From the NCBI GenBank assembly GCA_031002005.1, contig CM061920.1, positions 108,001,447 to 108,065,446 of the forward strand: a stretch of 64,000 nt of DNA. The letters run 5' to 3'. The translations under genes were made by a program, and so were the position numbers. Shown here piece after piece: positions 24,071 to 34,371 of the stretch. How positions within the stretch are numbered: position 1 is the stretch's first letter; the number at the start of each line of letters is the position of its first letter. The stretch is from Vandiemenella viatica (lineage: Eukaryota > Arthropoda > Insecta > Orthoptera > Morabidae). Under the pieces are notes generated by a model. That model did not search any database, had not been told where the DNA came from, and worked only from the letters and a program-made list of their open reading frames with translations.

Positions 24071-24220
24071 CCGAGTGAGCAAGGCGGTTTCCCAAAATCA
24101 CTCCACGCGAATGGCGGGATGCTTCCTTCAAAAGTCTATCGAGGAATTCATTAGCTTTCCTTGCCCTCCCACCCCAATTCTTTCCCGCTTCTAATTACCT
24201 CAACGTCGACGAGGCTTTCG
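24071..24220 (+). repeat. SINE-A copy with internal deletion
   Basis: The start CCGAGTGAGC jumps directly to GGTTTCCCAAAATCACTCC. The B box and about 70 bp of the body are missing. The rest (GGGATGCTTCCTTCAAAAG, CCCGCTTCTAATTACCTC, GACGTCGACGAGG-like end) follows normally. Without a B box it could not be transcribed by pol III. Confidence 0.8.
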
Positions 24221-24529
24221 GCGATCACAACTCTGTCGCCATCTTCCAGAAGATACCGTCGGAAATTTTAATTGCCAAAATATAATGTGTAAACACCTTG
24301 TTCACTCCTCTAGTTACTGAGAAGATTATATTACTTCTCAATGCCAAGAATTAGTTCCTAAATTCGAGGACTGTTACTAAACGTTTACAGCGGAGGTTAT
24401 ATGTAGCACAGATAGATTTCACTGTTGCCACTGCAGCAAGCTAAAGAACAAAGCACCAAGGAATTGTTCATATGGACACGTCATTCTGTCTGATAGAAGC
24501 TTGTTTACAAGGAAGCCATATTGTATTCT

Positions 24530-24758
24530 CACTTATGGCTTTAGGCTTCGTAGACGTCGAGGTAATTAGAGGCGGGAAAGAATGGGGGGCAAGGAACGCG
24601 AAGCAATTCCACCATAGACTTTTGAAGGAAGCATCCCGGCATCCGCGGTGATTTTGGGAAACCATGGAAAATCAAAATCTGTATGGTTGGGCGGTGATTC
24701 GAACCCATGTCCTCCCGACCGCGAGACCAGAGTGTTACCTCTCACCCAGCAACTTGGT
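24530..24758 (-). repeat. SINE-A copy
   Basis: It has the full set of SINE-A blocks on the minus strand: head ACCAAGTTGCTGGGTGAGAG, B box GGTTCGAATCA, GGTTTCCCAAAATCAC, GGGATGCTTCC, CCCGCCTCTAATTACC and GACGTCTACGAAGCCTAAAG. It lies 310 bp from the deleted copy at 24071, in the opposite orientation. Confidence 0.88.
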
Positions 24759-26087
24759 ATATTGCATTCTGTCATCTATCTATCACTGGAGTCTACACTG
24801 ATTCTTGTTATATGAATATTATGGTTGTCAGTTGAATTTGTCCACTTATGTTATCTCTGAGAAATTGTTTGTTGTTTCTTTATTATCGAAAAGAAACATC
24901 TATTTGTGTACATACTGTTCAGTGAACTTTCATTTAGGGCTAAGCTCTATTATTAATAGACTAGTACAAGCCCGTGACCGTTTTTTGCGTATCGTCATGG
25001 ATCTAGAATAGTTCCAGTTTTTACGATGAAAGATTATGACAGGTTGATCTGCTTTGAACAAATATAAACTTGACCTGTGTTTCAGAGTGAATAAAATCTC
25101 TTGAGCTGTAAAAACTCGGAAGCATTAATAGAGGTAGTTATGAAACACGAACAGCTATCGAGTAATTGTTTCAAAGGTCATACACTCGAACTTCACTCGA
25201 ACTTGCTCAAATACGAACTTGACATGTGTTTGACGCACTCTGCAAAATTAAAAAAAAAAAAATCATGTTTGCTTCGAAAGCATCACGTTTTTTATTATTG
25301 AGACTGGGCAAATACTCATTATGTAAACATTGGTCGTAGTATCTGTGACGGCCAGAGACCTTAATACACATTCCATATTATGAAACAGATGAGCAACTCC
25401 GCAGAAATGAGTTGCCAGAATAATGAATTCGGTGACACATTTGGTCTGATATCCACTTAAAATAGTCTAATAACTCACATACAGCGAACACGAATAAAGA
25501 CCAATAACGAAAGTGGTCAGTAAAATGGCTAAAAAGCAAATAAACCGTAATGCATAAATTTTGGTCAAGCAGCAAAATTAGTGAAAGTTGTAATTAAACT
25601 GAAATTTAGCCTAAGCCGAAATGACAATTGGCATTCGTGGTTACAGCAGAGACCATGAGAAATTTAATTTTTATAAATGTTTTCCAAGTTGCTTTAATTA
25701 GTAACATGTTACTGGAAAGCAGATCCGCGTTTTTTCAGCAGCAAAATTTATCAAAATTTTTTTAACTATGAAACGTTATGAAAAGCAAATTTAATGAATG
25801 TATTATGTAAATTAATTTGGCATCAGTTGCTTAGCTATTAAATTGTAGACATAACCACGAATTTCTTCTAATGGTATCTCTGGTCACTGTTTTGTGAGCG
25901 AAGGCTAACACGTGACAGGGTTCTCCAGCGAATAGCTATCGAGGTGAGTGGATGAGTGACCTTACGAAATTATATAGTAGATAACAGTCGCTTTTCCAAA
26001 CCTTTATTGTGCTATCGCCTTGTAGCGGCAATGATTAGGACCCATCTTCCATTAGATTTATCAAAAGGACTAAAATATGAATGTATA
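24759..26087. other. Unassigned intronic stretch
   Basis: No gene or repeat end recognised. Short A runs occur near 25248-25261. Confidence 0.4.
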
Positions 26088-26121
26088 AATCGGGCAGAAG
26101 CTGGTTTTCGCCTTGTAATTT

Positions 26122-27685
26122 TGAACTAGACGAACCGTACAAAAATTTCGCGAATATTATACGATGAATAGTGAGGTTGGCTGCTTATAATATAATAAAA
26201 AATAGAACCGCCTCTTTTGTAGTAAATATTTATTTGTTTAGTGTAACACGTACGCATAAAAATACTTACAACATATTACGAAACAATTAGAAAAAATCAA
26301 AACACTCTGTATGTACGACCAACTGTCACTGACCTTAACAGAATACAACAAACCTGAACAAAATGCACACAGCGTATCTCTGCCATATGTGTTGCTATTA
26401 TCATAGCCTATGAGAAAATGTTTCACAAATAAAATGTTTACAGCAAAACAGAAATGCTTGTGCAACAGAAAAAAATATCCAAAAGGCTAATTATTGTATA
26501 AAAATAGTTTATTGACATCTCTGTGATATCTGCTGCTGTAATCTAGGGACTAAGCTCTGAATTGTCTCATACGCGCGATCTCTTTTAGCATCAAATTCCG
26601 AAAAATTCTTTCTTAAATTATGATTTTACCTAATTGGAGACCTTGATATTTATAACGATATGTCATTTATCGATGTCGGTTAGGTATCAAAGGAAATAAA
26701 TGGCTCGTAATAAAAATAAAATAAAACACGTTCTGGAAATAATAGTGATACTTTTGCCCTTTAAGGGTCGAATTCCAACAAAATTCTCGAGTCATTTGTC
26801 TCCATTGATAATTAAACAAAATTGATAAACGAGTTATCAGTTTAAAGATTGAGGTCTTCTTAAGGTCTTAGGTTCCATTACATCACATTTTAAGAAAGAA
26901 ATTTTTCAAAATTCTAACCTTAGAGGGCAAAAGTATTAATTTCTACAACGCATTTTTCTGTCAGGAGCTATTTATTTCCCTTGATACCTAACCGAAATTA
27001 ATAAATTAGGTATCCTTTTAAATATTAAATTATCCGCTTTGGTCACATCATATTTTAAAAAAACCTTTTTTCAAAATTCAACCCTTAAGGGAAAAAATAT
27101 CATCATTTCAATAAAATTTTTTTTTTTTTTTTTACATCGCTTGATAACTAACCGAAATCGATAAATGAGGTATCTTTTTAATGACCAAGGTGGCTGCTTT
27201 GATCACACCATATTTTATAAAAGAAATTTTTTGGATTTCGACCCTTAAAGGGCAAAAGTATCAAATATTATTTCTACAGCGTGGTTTTTTATGTCAAGCC
27301 ATTTTTCTTCTTCGCAACCTAGCCGAAATCGATACATATCATATCGATTTTAAGATTAAGGTTTCCAGTTAGGTAAAGTGATAAATTAAGAAAGAATACA
27401 AATATACAGAGCTGTTGATATGTTGTGTGCATTTTGTTCCGCTTGGTTGTACTGTGTTAAGATCAGTGACAGTTTGTCGTAAATACAGAGTGTTTTAAAT
27501 TTTCCTAACTGTTTCGTAATATGTTGTAAGTATTTTGATGCGTACCTATTATACTAAAAAAATAAATATATGCCACAAAAGTACGGTTCTGTTATTCATT
27601 ATATTACAAGCATTCAAACTCACTATTCATCGCATTTTATCGCCACATTTTGGCACGGGTCGTCTAGTTGAAATAATATATATGA
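26122..27685. mobile_element. Foldback element with long inverted repeats and internal tandem repeats (Helentron-like non-autonomous candidate)
   Basis: The outer ends read TGAACTAGACGAACCGT on the left (26122) and, inverted, TCAACTAGACGACCCGT on the right (27671). Similarity continues inward through TTACAACATATTACGAAACA (about 26265-26285 and 27515-27535), AACACTCTGTAT, CTGTCACTGA and GAACAAAATGCACAC. The left arm has about 225 bp of extra sequence (about 26375-26600). The core carries tandem units. Its two flanks join to restore the hAT-like frame (KDLN|SKLQGENQ), fixing the insertion site between two T bases. About 14 bp beyond the right inverted repeat also belong to the element. It has no ORF. 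Confidence 0.82.
26645..27340. repeat. Diverged tandem repeats of about 165 bp inside the foldback
   Basis: Three direct units start near 26821, 26999 and 27161. Each carries the blocks TAACCGAAATCGATAAAT, GGTATC, a T-rich GCTTTGGTCACA-like block, TTCGACCCTTAAAGGGCAAA and TTTCTACAGCG. A fourth, inverted unit at about 26645-26775 (TTTGCCCTTTAAGGGTCGAA) belongs to the left arm. Confidence 0.75.
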
Positions 27686-28436
27686 TTAAGGTCTTTGATT
27701 TGTTTAACTAAATCTGTATATTGTGATAACTTCCATAACCACTCGTTCTTTTGTAACTCAGCCAGAGGACGATACCTTTCATTTGAACTGTGGCAGCGTA
27801 TTATATTATACCATTAACAGCTGACATGACTAGCTTTAAAACTTCTGGCACATGTAAGCATTTTCCGCCCACAGGCTGTTGACGAATGATGCAATGTATC
27901 ATTGTGGTTTTGAACCACCGTCATTTTCTACGGCCTTTGATACAAGAGCAACGACACACTCATTTTTTCCACACCTTGTTGCACCTTCAGTAGTGATACG
28001 TTTCAAGATTGAAGATCGTGTTTCTTAAGAGAATTTTCAACCTCATTAAAAATATGGTTGTTCCGTGAATGTTTTGAACGTCAATAACCTGTTGATACAC
28101 TTATTGATATTTTTTATCTAGTCCTCGAATAAGAAGTAACACCTCATTATAATCTCAGACATTTGTTGACTCAAACAGGGCCACTAATCTAAGTATCGAT
28201 TGTTGTCAGACAATTGAATCAATATAATATTTTGCAATTCTATCTACTTTTCGAGTAACAGTATTTGCTGAAAAAAAGAAATTAGCTTTATCTATACAAA
28301 TTTGTTCTGCTTCTGCCGTCATGTAATCCTTACTCAATTCGCCTTCAGTAAATGATTTCCAATGTTTCGCTATTGAATGAGCTAAGCGGAAATATTGATG
28401 AGTTTCTGCTTACTTTTCAGCATTTCATTTCTTAAA

Positions 28437-28600
28437 CAACAAATGCGGAGAATTCAAATCGCAACATTCTAGGCCAACACAACACCTCAAAGCCGTCAAT
28501 TTGGTTAAAATCTCTGACCACGAAGGTCCATTTCTCACAACCATAAGAGAAAACGGAGAACGCAAGATGATACGTATAAAGGGACCAGAATAATTCAGCG
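28437..28600 (-). pseudogene. LINE reverse transcriptase fragment
   Basis: The minus strand reads FSVFSYGCEKWTFVVRDFNQ, then IDGFEVLCWPRMLRF. It matches the SYGCESWTL...EMWCWRRMLR segment found after the palm domain in RTE/BovB-type and related LINEs. It is about 50 codons long, without a catalytic motif. Confidence 0.65.
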
Positions 28601-29139
28601 ATTTCAAAATGTAAAAACATAACGTTTGCGCTTAGTCTACCCGTTTAATATGATAAACAAGAGATTAAAAGAAATTCCACTTTCTATTTCCACCAGAATT
28701 TCAAAATTTATTTTTTACGTGAGCTTCATGAATTATTCCTGAAGAAAACAAAGAACTTCATGCATCATTATGGAAAGTGAAATAATTGTAAATAAATCAC
28801 ATTATCAGACTTAAGTATGAACCATCAATGTCTCAGAGACTAGAAAAGAATATAATCTGAGTGACACTTTGTACCAGCCCTCATATCTGAATTTTGAATA
28901 GTATTGTACTTTATGAAGTATTTGTAGTGAGCTGAAGTTTGCTTGAATGTGATCTGGTATGTTTATTTGGCAATTTCTTGTAAATCAGTGTATATAGACT
29001 TTTGTTTTGTGAAAGAAAATTATTTAAAGTCCATTTAATAGGTTTAAGAACATAATAATAGGTTTAAGTCCATTTAATAGGTCTAATTACCATTTCTGAT
29101 CATTTTGTAATGTTCTTAAGTGATTTTGTATTAATTCCG
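28601..29139. other. Unassigned intronic stretch
   Basis: No gene recognised. A short direct repeat (AGTCCATTTAATAGGT) occurs at about 29029 and 29068. Confidence 0.4.
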
Positions 29140-29460
29140 ATTGTTTTTAATATGATTGATTGTTTGAGTAATTGTTAATGTTCGAGAAACATCGGGCGGA
29201 TGCCTTTGAAGAATTCCAGAAATTTCGATAGCGACTATATAAAACAGATCGGCATAAGGACAAAGTAGTTAGTATTCAGTATTCAGTTTTACAGAGAGTA
29301 TTCAGTCAGTTTACAGTTGCGTTTACATAAAGATTCACTGCGCCAGTATCTATGGATTGTATCTTTGCTTGTGACAAATATCGCTGACTTGTTATTTGGA
29401 AAAATAAACAAACATCTTCAACATAACCTTCTGGTGGATTATATTTTAATTAATCAGTAT
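29140..29460 (+). repeat. Possible solo LTR-like promoter and polyadenylation module
   Basis: A TATA box (CTATATAAAA, about 29232) is followed by CAGT-containing repeats (GTATTCAGTATTCAG) where an initiator would lie, and by AATAAA at 29404. The block resembles the U3-R-U5 order of insect Ty3/gypsy or BEL LTRs. I could not define TG...CA ends or a target duplication, and no second LTR was seen. Confidence 0.25.
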
Positions 29461-29961
29461 ATTAATTTAAACCACCGAAGACCCTAATAACTTCCTTTAC
29501 TGCTTAGGGGAGAGCCCACAGGCCTGGGACGAGGCAGAAAGTGGTTTGTCAATAGACGGATGGAAAATTGTCGTTCAATGGATTGGAATGACCAAACATC
29601 TATTCCCAACAGAAACCTGCCAAAACAAACGTAGCAGCAAAAAAACCAAAACTCGTTTGAATAAATAACATAGCAGGCATTTAAATTCGCTACGTTTATC
29701 GTGGGAAGTGGCCTATGATTAAAAGGAAGACACTCGTGTATGATGAATGACCGGGGGAAGTGACTGTGTTCTATAAATTTCAGCTAGCGTGTGAACACCT
29801 GCCCTTTAAGAAACGTGGACTAGTAAAAATCTATCTCAGTTTCCTACCCATCTGCGAGTAGTGGAGGAAGGAATGGCGTCGAAAAACAACATGCAGAAAT
29901 CCGGGCGGAAAAAAAGATCACTCATTTTCGTACTGTGGAGAGAGTTGAAGTTGATTCGATT

Positions 29962-30175
29962 GCTGCTTTACGCCTCTTCGACGTCGAGGTCATTAGAGGT
30001 GGGATGGGACTGGAGAAAGGAATGGGAGGGAATTCGGCCATGGCATTTTTTAAGAAAGCATCCTGACATTAGCCTGGAGTGTTTGGAGAAACCATGGATG
30101 CCCGGACGGGGATTCGAACCGGTGTCCTCCCGAATGCGAGGGCAGAGCGCTAACCGTTCACCCACCGCGCTCGGT
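29962..30175 (-). repeat. SINE-A copy
   Basis: The minus-strand blocks are ACCGAGCGCGGTGGGTGAAC, B box GGTTCGAATCCCCGTCC, GGTTTCTCCAAACACTCC, GGCCGAATTCC, CCCACCTCTAATGACC and GACGTCGAAGAGGCGTAAAG. About 25 bp of the usual body (ATCCAGATTTGGGTTTTCC) are missing after the B box. Confidence 0.88.
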
Positions 30176-30260
30176 GGGAGAGTCGAGAGTCCATTTCAGA
30201 GCCCGGTACCTTCCGCTACGACCCACCACCAGTATCGAGAACAGCCAAGGAACCTTGCGT

Positions 30261-30340
30261 GCTGGCCTGGCTTTCGGGAGGAGGCGCGTTCGAAATCCCG
30301 CCCACCCATTCAGTTTGGGTTTTCCGTTATTTTCTCAAAC
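30261..30340 (+). repeat. SINE-A-related fragment, head to head with the previous copy
   Basis: GCTGGCCTGGCTTTCGGGAG is followed by a B box (CGTTCGAAATCCCG), TTCAGTTTGGGTTTTCCGTT and TCTCAAACC, a diverged version of the SINE-A middle. The head and the 3' half are absent. Confidence 0.6.
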
Positions 30341-32292
30341 CATAATAATAAAACAGTCAAGGATACAGGAATACAGAAGCTTCACTAGCAATTCAACGCT
30401 TACTCTCAAGGTGTACGGCTATGTCCGCTTCACTGGGAAAGAGAGAAGAAGCAGGTGGTATTTAAACTGCCGTATCAAGACAACAGCTGATCTCTGCGCT
30501 GAGTCGATAACACCCGTCACAATAAAACTGTCCACAAAACCAACCGCTAAGTAACCATGAGATCAATAAAGATTTGCTTATTGCAGATGCTGATGTCATG
30601 GAATGTTCATGCTCCTTGTTTTGTTTGTTTTAAAGTTGATAGCCTGGTAAATGAATTTTTCTTTTGGAAAGAGATAATTAATATGAAACATTCATTCAAA
30701 TTTTTTGGGTCATAATATGTATTTAAAAGTGTCAAAGACCTTTTGATTTGAAAGGGCCGTGTCATTAAAAAACTCAGATTATAATTAAAACAGCAATTCA
30801 TAAACTTTGATAGTTAAAAATTATAAATCCATAATTAATATTTATACCTCTTTCATGATATTATTCAGTTTGTAGTCACGAACTGAATGCGTCTTTTAAT
30901 GTCATAACGGATACGACAGATATTATTCACGTAGTAGGTCTCTTCCGAGGTGATACGCAGGTAATAGTCTAATAATTTTGTATGAGCTGTGGCATCTATT
31001 TACGAGTCTTCTTTTATTCTTTCCAACCAGCTCATGTTCCTGTCATTTGTTTTTTGTCACTACCTGCCCATTCGCTTTCACTGCACTACGTTATAGAAGT
31101 ATAGTTTGCTGTCGGGTTTTTCTACTTTGTCTCGAGACCTGTTGCCTAGTTAATTAACTGCGCACCTCCGAGACTGAGTTAGTTTTTTGACAATGATTGA
31201 TTCGATTTACTTCATTCACTCTGCCATTCCCGACGGCATCTGGAGACAATATTCTTATCGCGTTTAATTCCCTTCACCCCGCTTTAAACGACCGGGACCT
31301 CTGCTAATAGCCTACTCCCGCTAATCCCATTTTCTCCAAGATCGTTTACGAAGATTAAAAAGAGTAATGGAACTTCAACACTTTCCACGACACACCCCAT
31401 ATTAGTTTACGTTTTGATGAGGCTACGGCTCTCAGGAAGTGTTGTGTACGTTGAAGTGTTGATTGGACATGCTGGAAGTACGGTATGCGTAACTTCAGTA
31501 TCAAGCGGAGACCGTTCATAGACTTTGTTACCAAACTGCAATCAGTAGACTATCCAGAACTTTGTGGCGAAGCCTTCAATATTCAAACATTATGTGATAG
31601 GACTCATTAAGGAAATGAATTTAGTGTTGTCCCACAGGAAACATTAAATTCGGATGCAACGTAGGGAAATTAATTGAGTGGCTATCACATTTGTAACTAA
31701 ATTTGACGAGAAGGTAATTTTATGTGTAAATAACAAGGAATAAAAATAATTGTAATGTGGGAGGAAACAGGAATATAGCATTTGGAGATACGAAATGCGA
31801 ACCAAAAAAAAGTATGACCGTAAATAGTTGGAACAACTTAAGTGACATATTGCTAACTCATCTCGTCGATCGGTAGTCAATAAAATCAAAATTTCGAAAA
31901 TTTATGTAGTATTTTTAAATTTTTATAATTTATGAAGTTGTGAAAAATTGTGTTTGCAAAAAAATCTTAGGTCATTACTTAAGGTGTAAATATTTCACTC
32001 ACCATCACAATCAAGAATTAAGTTTTAATTTAACTTTTATAAAAAATATTAAAGCAATTTATTTACCACTTTTATTGTATTTCTCTAACCACATAATTAT
32101 TAAAACATTAAATTAATGGTATAATATAATAATAAGTTTATACGATTTTTATTTACTTCAAAATCGATTTAAACTTCTAACTGTTTTCAAAAGTGTACAC
32201 ACGAAACTTTTTACTAAGTATAAATCTATTATACATTATTAAAAAAACTAATGACTTTGGGCTGAAAGTTTTAAGTGTTTTTTTTGATATTT
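30341..32292. other. Unassigned intronic stretch
   Basis: No gene, transposon end or RNA gene recognised on either strand. Confidence 0.4.
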
Positions 32293-32603
32293 GGGGCCAT
32301 CCATAAATCATGTCACACGTTAAGCGGGAGACGAGGTAAACAAAGTGTGACATGGTGTGAGGAGGGGAGGTGTTGGACGTCACGTGTATAACGTAGATCA
32401 CTTGTTGGCACATGGCAGCCGAGCGGAGTCACGCTCGCTGTATCAATGGCGTCGCAAGTCGGCCGCCTTTGATATACGCCGAAAGGCCAATACCACCTAG
32501 GCTTTGACAAAATATGACTTTTGCATACTTATTTAAATGATTGTGTAGCATCTGTGGTCTATATCTTTCATGATGCAGAACCAATAACCAACACAAGCAA
32601 TCA

Positions 32604-32814
32604 AATAAGAGGAAACAAGAGGTTTCGACCATCACGAAGATTCTTTCTCATAGAATTGTAGCTAGACGTGACAGAGAAGTTCTTTCTTTGATAAACGATG
32701 ACGATGCTATATGGTTGGATAAAGAAGATGTTGACACATCGAATGTACCTAACATTATCGAAATTAAAAACTACGTGACTGCTGTTCCAATCATAAATAA
32801 TATAAAAGAATAGG
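32604..32814 (+). pseudogene. Remnant ORF inside the element, about 70 codons
   Basis: The frame reads SNKRKQEVSTITKILSHRI, VARRDREVLSLINDDDAIWL and DKEDVDTSNVPNIIEIKNYV to the stop at about 32812-32814. It follows an upstream stop without a start codon, so it is probably the C-terminus of the transposase or a second protein of the parent element. I do not recognise the family. Confidence 0.4.
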
Positions 32815-33034
32815 TTCAAGATGATTAAATTTTGTATTGATTTGTTATGTTTTGTCAATTTTCTAAAATGTTTACTTTATTATTGTTTTGATTGAAAAAA
32901 TATTTTAAATAAAAATATGTAAATAAAAAGTGCTCTTTTAATTTCATAATTTATATGTTTAAAATTGCAAACTATGTGACGACACACGGGGGGAGGGGGG
33001 TGTGACACAGATGTGACCTCCTGTGACAAGGAAA

Positions 33035-33054
33035 GGGGTTGGGGGTTGGGAGGG
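33035..33054 (+). repeat. G-quadruplex motif
   Basis: Four G runs (4, 5, 3 and 3) with loops TT, TT and A lie close to the right end of the transposon remnant. Confidence 0.8.
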
Positions 33055-33399
33055 CTCCAAAAATCATGAACTTCATGTGATGTAATTTATGGAATGGCTC
33101 TTTCAGAAGTAATCTAGCTTTTCATAAAAATCACAATGTATGATTTGTTGGTGTTAGACATTTAGTTCTATAATTTTCACCAGCTATTTCCTGCACCTCA
33201 TTTGTAATCACAATATTTCTTAATACAAATTATTCCGGAGATTATTGTAGATCCAAAATCTTTCACTGTCACACTCTCAGTAATCAGAAGTCATTTACCA
33301 CAGAAAAATAAAATAAAATGTTACGGTAAGTTCATTTAAAAAAAAAAAAACAATGTTTGAAATTGATTGAAATATAAGATTTAATGATAATATTACTAG

Positions 33400-34130
33400 T
33401 AGTGAACGTTTTCTACGACCTTCGTTGAATTACTTTGAAGCTTTGCAGAGACTTGCAAAACTCAAATTACATTCGTAATGTTCTTCGCCAGATCATGTAT
33501 TTCTTACCCTAGCTGCGAAACATTCGCGTTTGTGGTAACCTCAAAGTCACTGACATCCTGTTCACGTTTATTAGATCACCCTTCTGTCCTTTGGCTTATC
33601 TGTGTTATTTGTCACTGAGTTTCAAATAATTGATCGATTGTGCGTTTCTGTGAACTGGTGAGACGTTCTTGTTCCTCCTGAGGGATTTCGGTGGTCTTCC
33701 AAACTTCACTTATTGCTTCCGACAGACTGCCTTTAAAGGTTTCCAACTCCTGTTTAACTTAATTTCCGATTTAACCGAGTTTATTTCGGACTTTAGCTAC
33801 GGATTCACTTTGTTATGAACTTATCAGGTCCTGTGCTTTTTTTTTTAATTCTGTACCCATCTTTTCCTCTGTTGCATTAACAGCGCTCAGTTGTAAATTC
33901 ATCTGTTAGAGAATCGCAAATATTTGGCTACTCAAAACCGATTCCTCAGACGTGGTCTGTAAGGGAACTGATGAATGTGTGCTTAACTTATCAGTAGAGA
34001 CTTAAAAGGTTCGCCTATTGTATCTGGTGCATTAAATAATGTTTGTTTCAAGGCGATTTGAAATGCACGGTAAGGTATCCATGGTATTGAATCCCACGTC
34101 TGGGTTTACCTGCGACATTATTTCCCTACT
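33400..34130 (-). pseudogene. Decayed coiled-coil-rich ORF, possibly Gag-like
   Basis: One minus-strand frame can be followed for about 200 codons across roughly ten stops. It reads SAVNATEEKMGTELKKKAQD, VKQELETFKGSLSEAISEVW, KTTEIPQEEQERLTSSQKRT and EIHDLAKNITNV, then VLQVSAKLQSNSTKVVENV. Its heptad-like, Glu/Gln/Lys-rich composition suggests a coiled coil. Many stops sit where CAA or CGA would need one C-to-T change. An N-terminal part (MSQVNPDVGFNTMDT from about 34124) and KQTLFNAPDTIGEPFKSL are in other frames. An LTR-retrotransposon Gag is my best guess; no zinc knuckle, protease or LTR was seen. Confidence 0.5.
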
Positions 34131-34198
34131 AAGTGCTGGATAGAACAATAATTTGGATTACTATATTCGCAGAACGCAGTAGTATCGATAATTTCCAG

Positions 34199-34371
34199 CA
34201 GTCGCGGATCCAGGGGAGGGTGGGGGGCTAGGGGGCTCAAGCCTCCCCCCCAAAATATTTAGGTCCACTCCCGACATTGGTAATTCGCTTAAGCTCCCTT
34301 CCCCCCTAAAGGAAATCCACCCAAGCCACCCCCCTTAACCAAAATACGCTCAAATCCTGGATCCGCCACTC
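34199..34371. mobile_element. Short MITE with CAGTSGCGGATCCAGG ends
   Basis: The left end CAGTCGCGGATCCAGG and the inverted right end GAGTGGCGGATCCAGG differ at two positions. The element is 173 bp long with G-rich and C-rich halves. The CAGTG-like start is compatible with a hAT-type end, but the flanking 8-mers do not match, so no target duplication supports it. Confidence 0.65.
34213..34235 (+). repeat. G-quadruplex motif inside the MITE
   Basis: G runs of 4, 3, 6 and 5 are separated by A, T and CTA. Confidence 0.8.

Larger units (their letters stand above)
26088..28410 (-). pseudogene. hAT-like transposase-derived gene (GTF2IRD2/ZBED type), split by a foldback element
   Basis: From 28410 downward the minus strand reads HQYFRLAHSIAKHWKSFTEG, ELSKDYMTAEAEQICIDK and SANTVTRKVDRIAKYYIDSI. 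After a stop it continues with LRLVALFESTNV, NEVLLLIRGLDKKY and VQNIHGTTIF, and near 27800 with ERYRPLAELQKNEWLWKL and VKQIKDLN. This matches the order in hAT-derived proteins of the GTF2IRD2/ZBED group, where the first catalytic segment is a DEST-like motif, here FEST. The frame breaks at 27690 and resumes beyond the foldback at 26121 as SKLQGENQLLPDLYIHI. Several in-frame stops show that it is dead. Confidence 0.8.
32293..33100. mobile_element. DNA-transposon remnant with GGGGCCATCCATAAAT-type ends
   Basis: The left end GGGGCCATCCATAAATCATG and the inverted right end GAGCCATTCCATAAATTACA form imperfect inverted repeats. The subterminal regions on both sides are rich in TGTGAC motifs and G runs. 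The centre holds a degraded coding tail on the plus strand ending near 32814 with a TAG. Target duplications are not obvious. The superfamily is not assigned. Confidence 0.65.

Noticed and set aside
29470..29668. Open 65-codon frame after the LTR-like block as a Gag start
   Set aside because: No start codon, no primer-binding site that I could define, and no Gag motif.
29861..30554. Plus-strand ORFs of 175 and 126 codons
   Set aside because: Most of their length is SINE-A sequence and the rest has no recognised motif.
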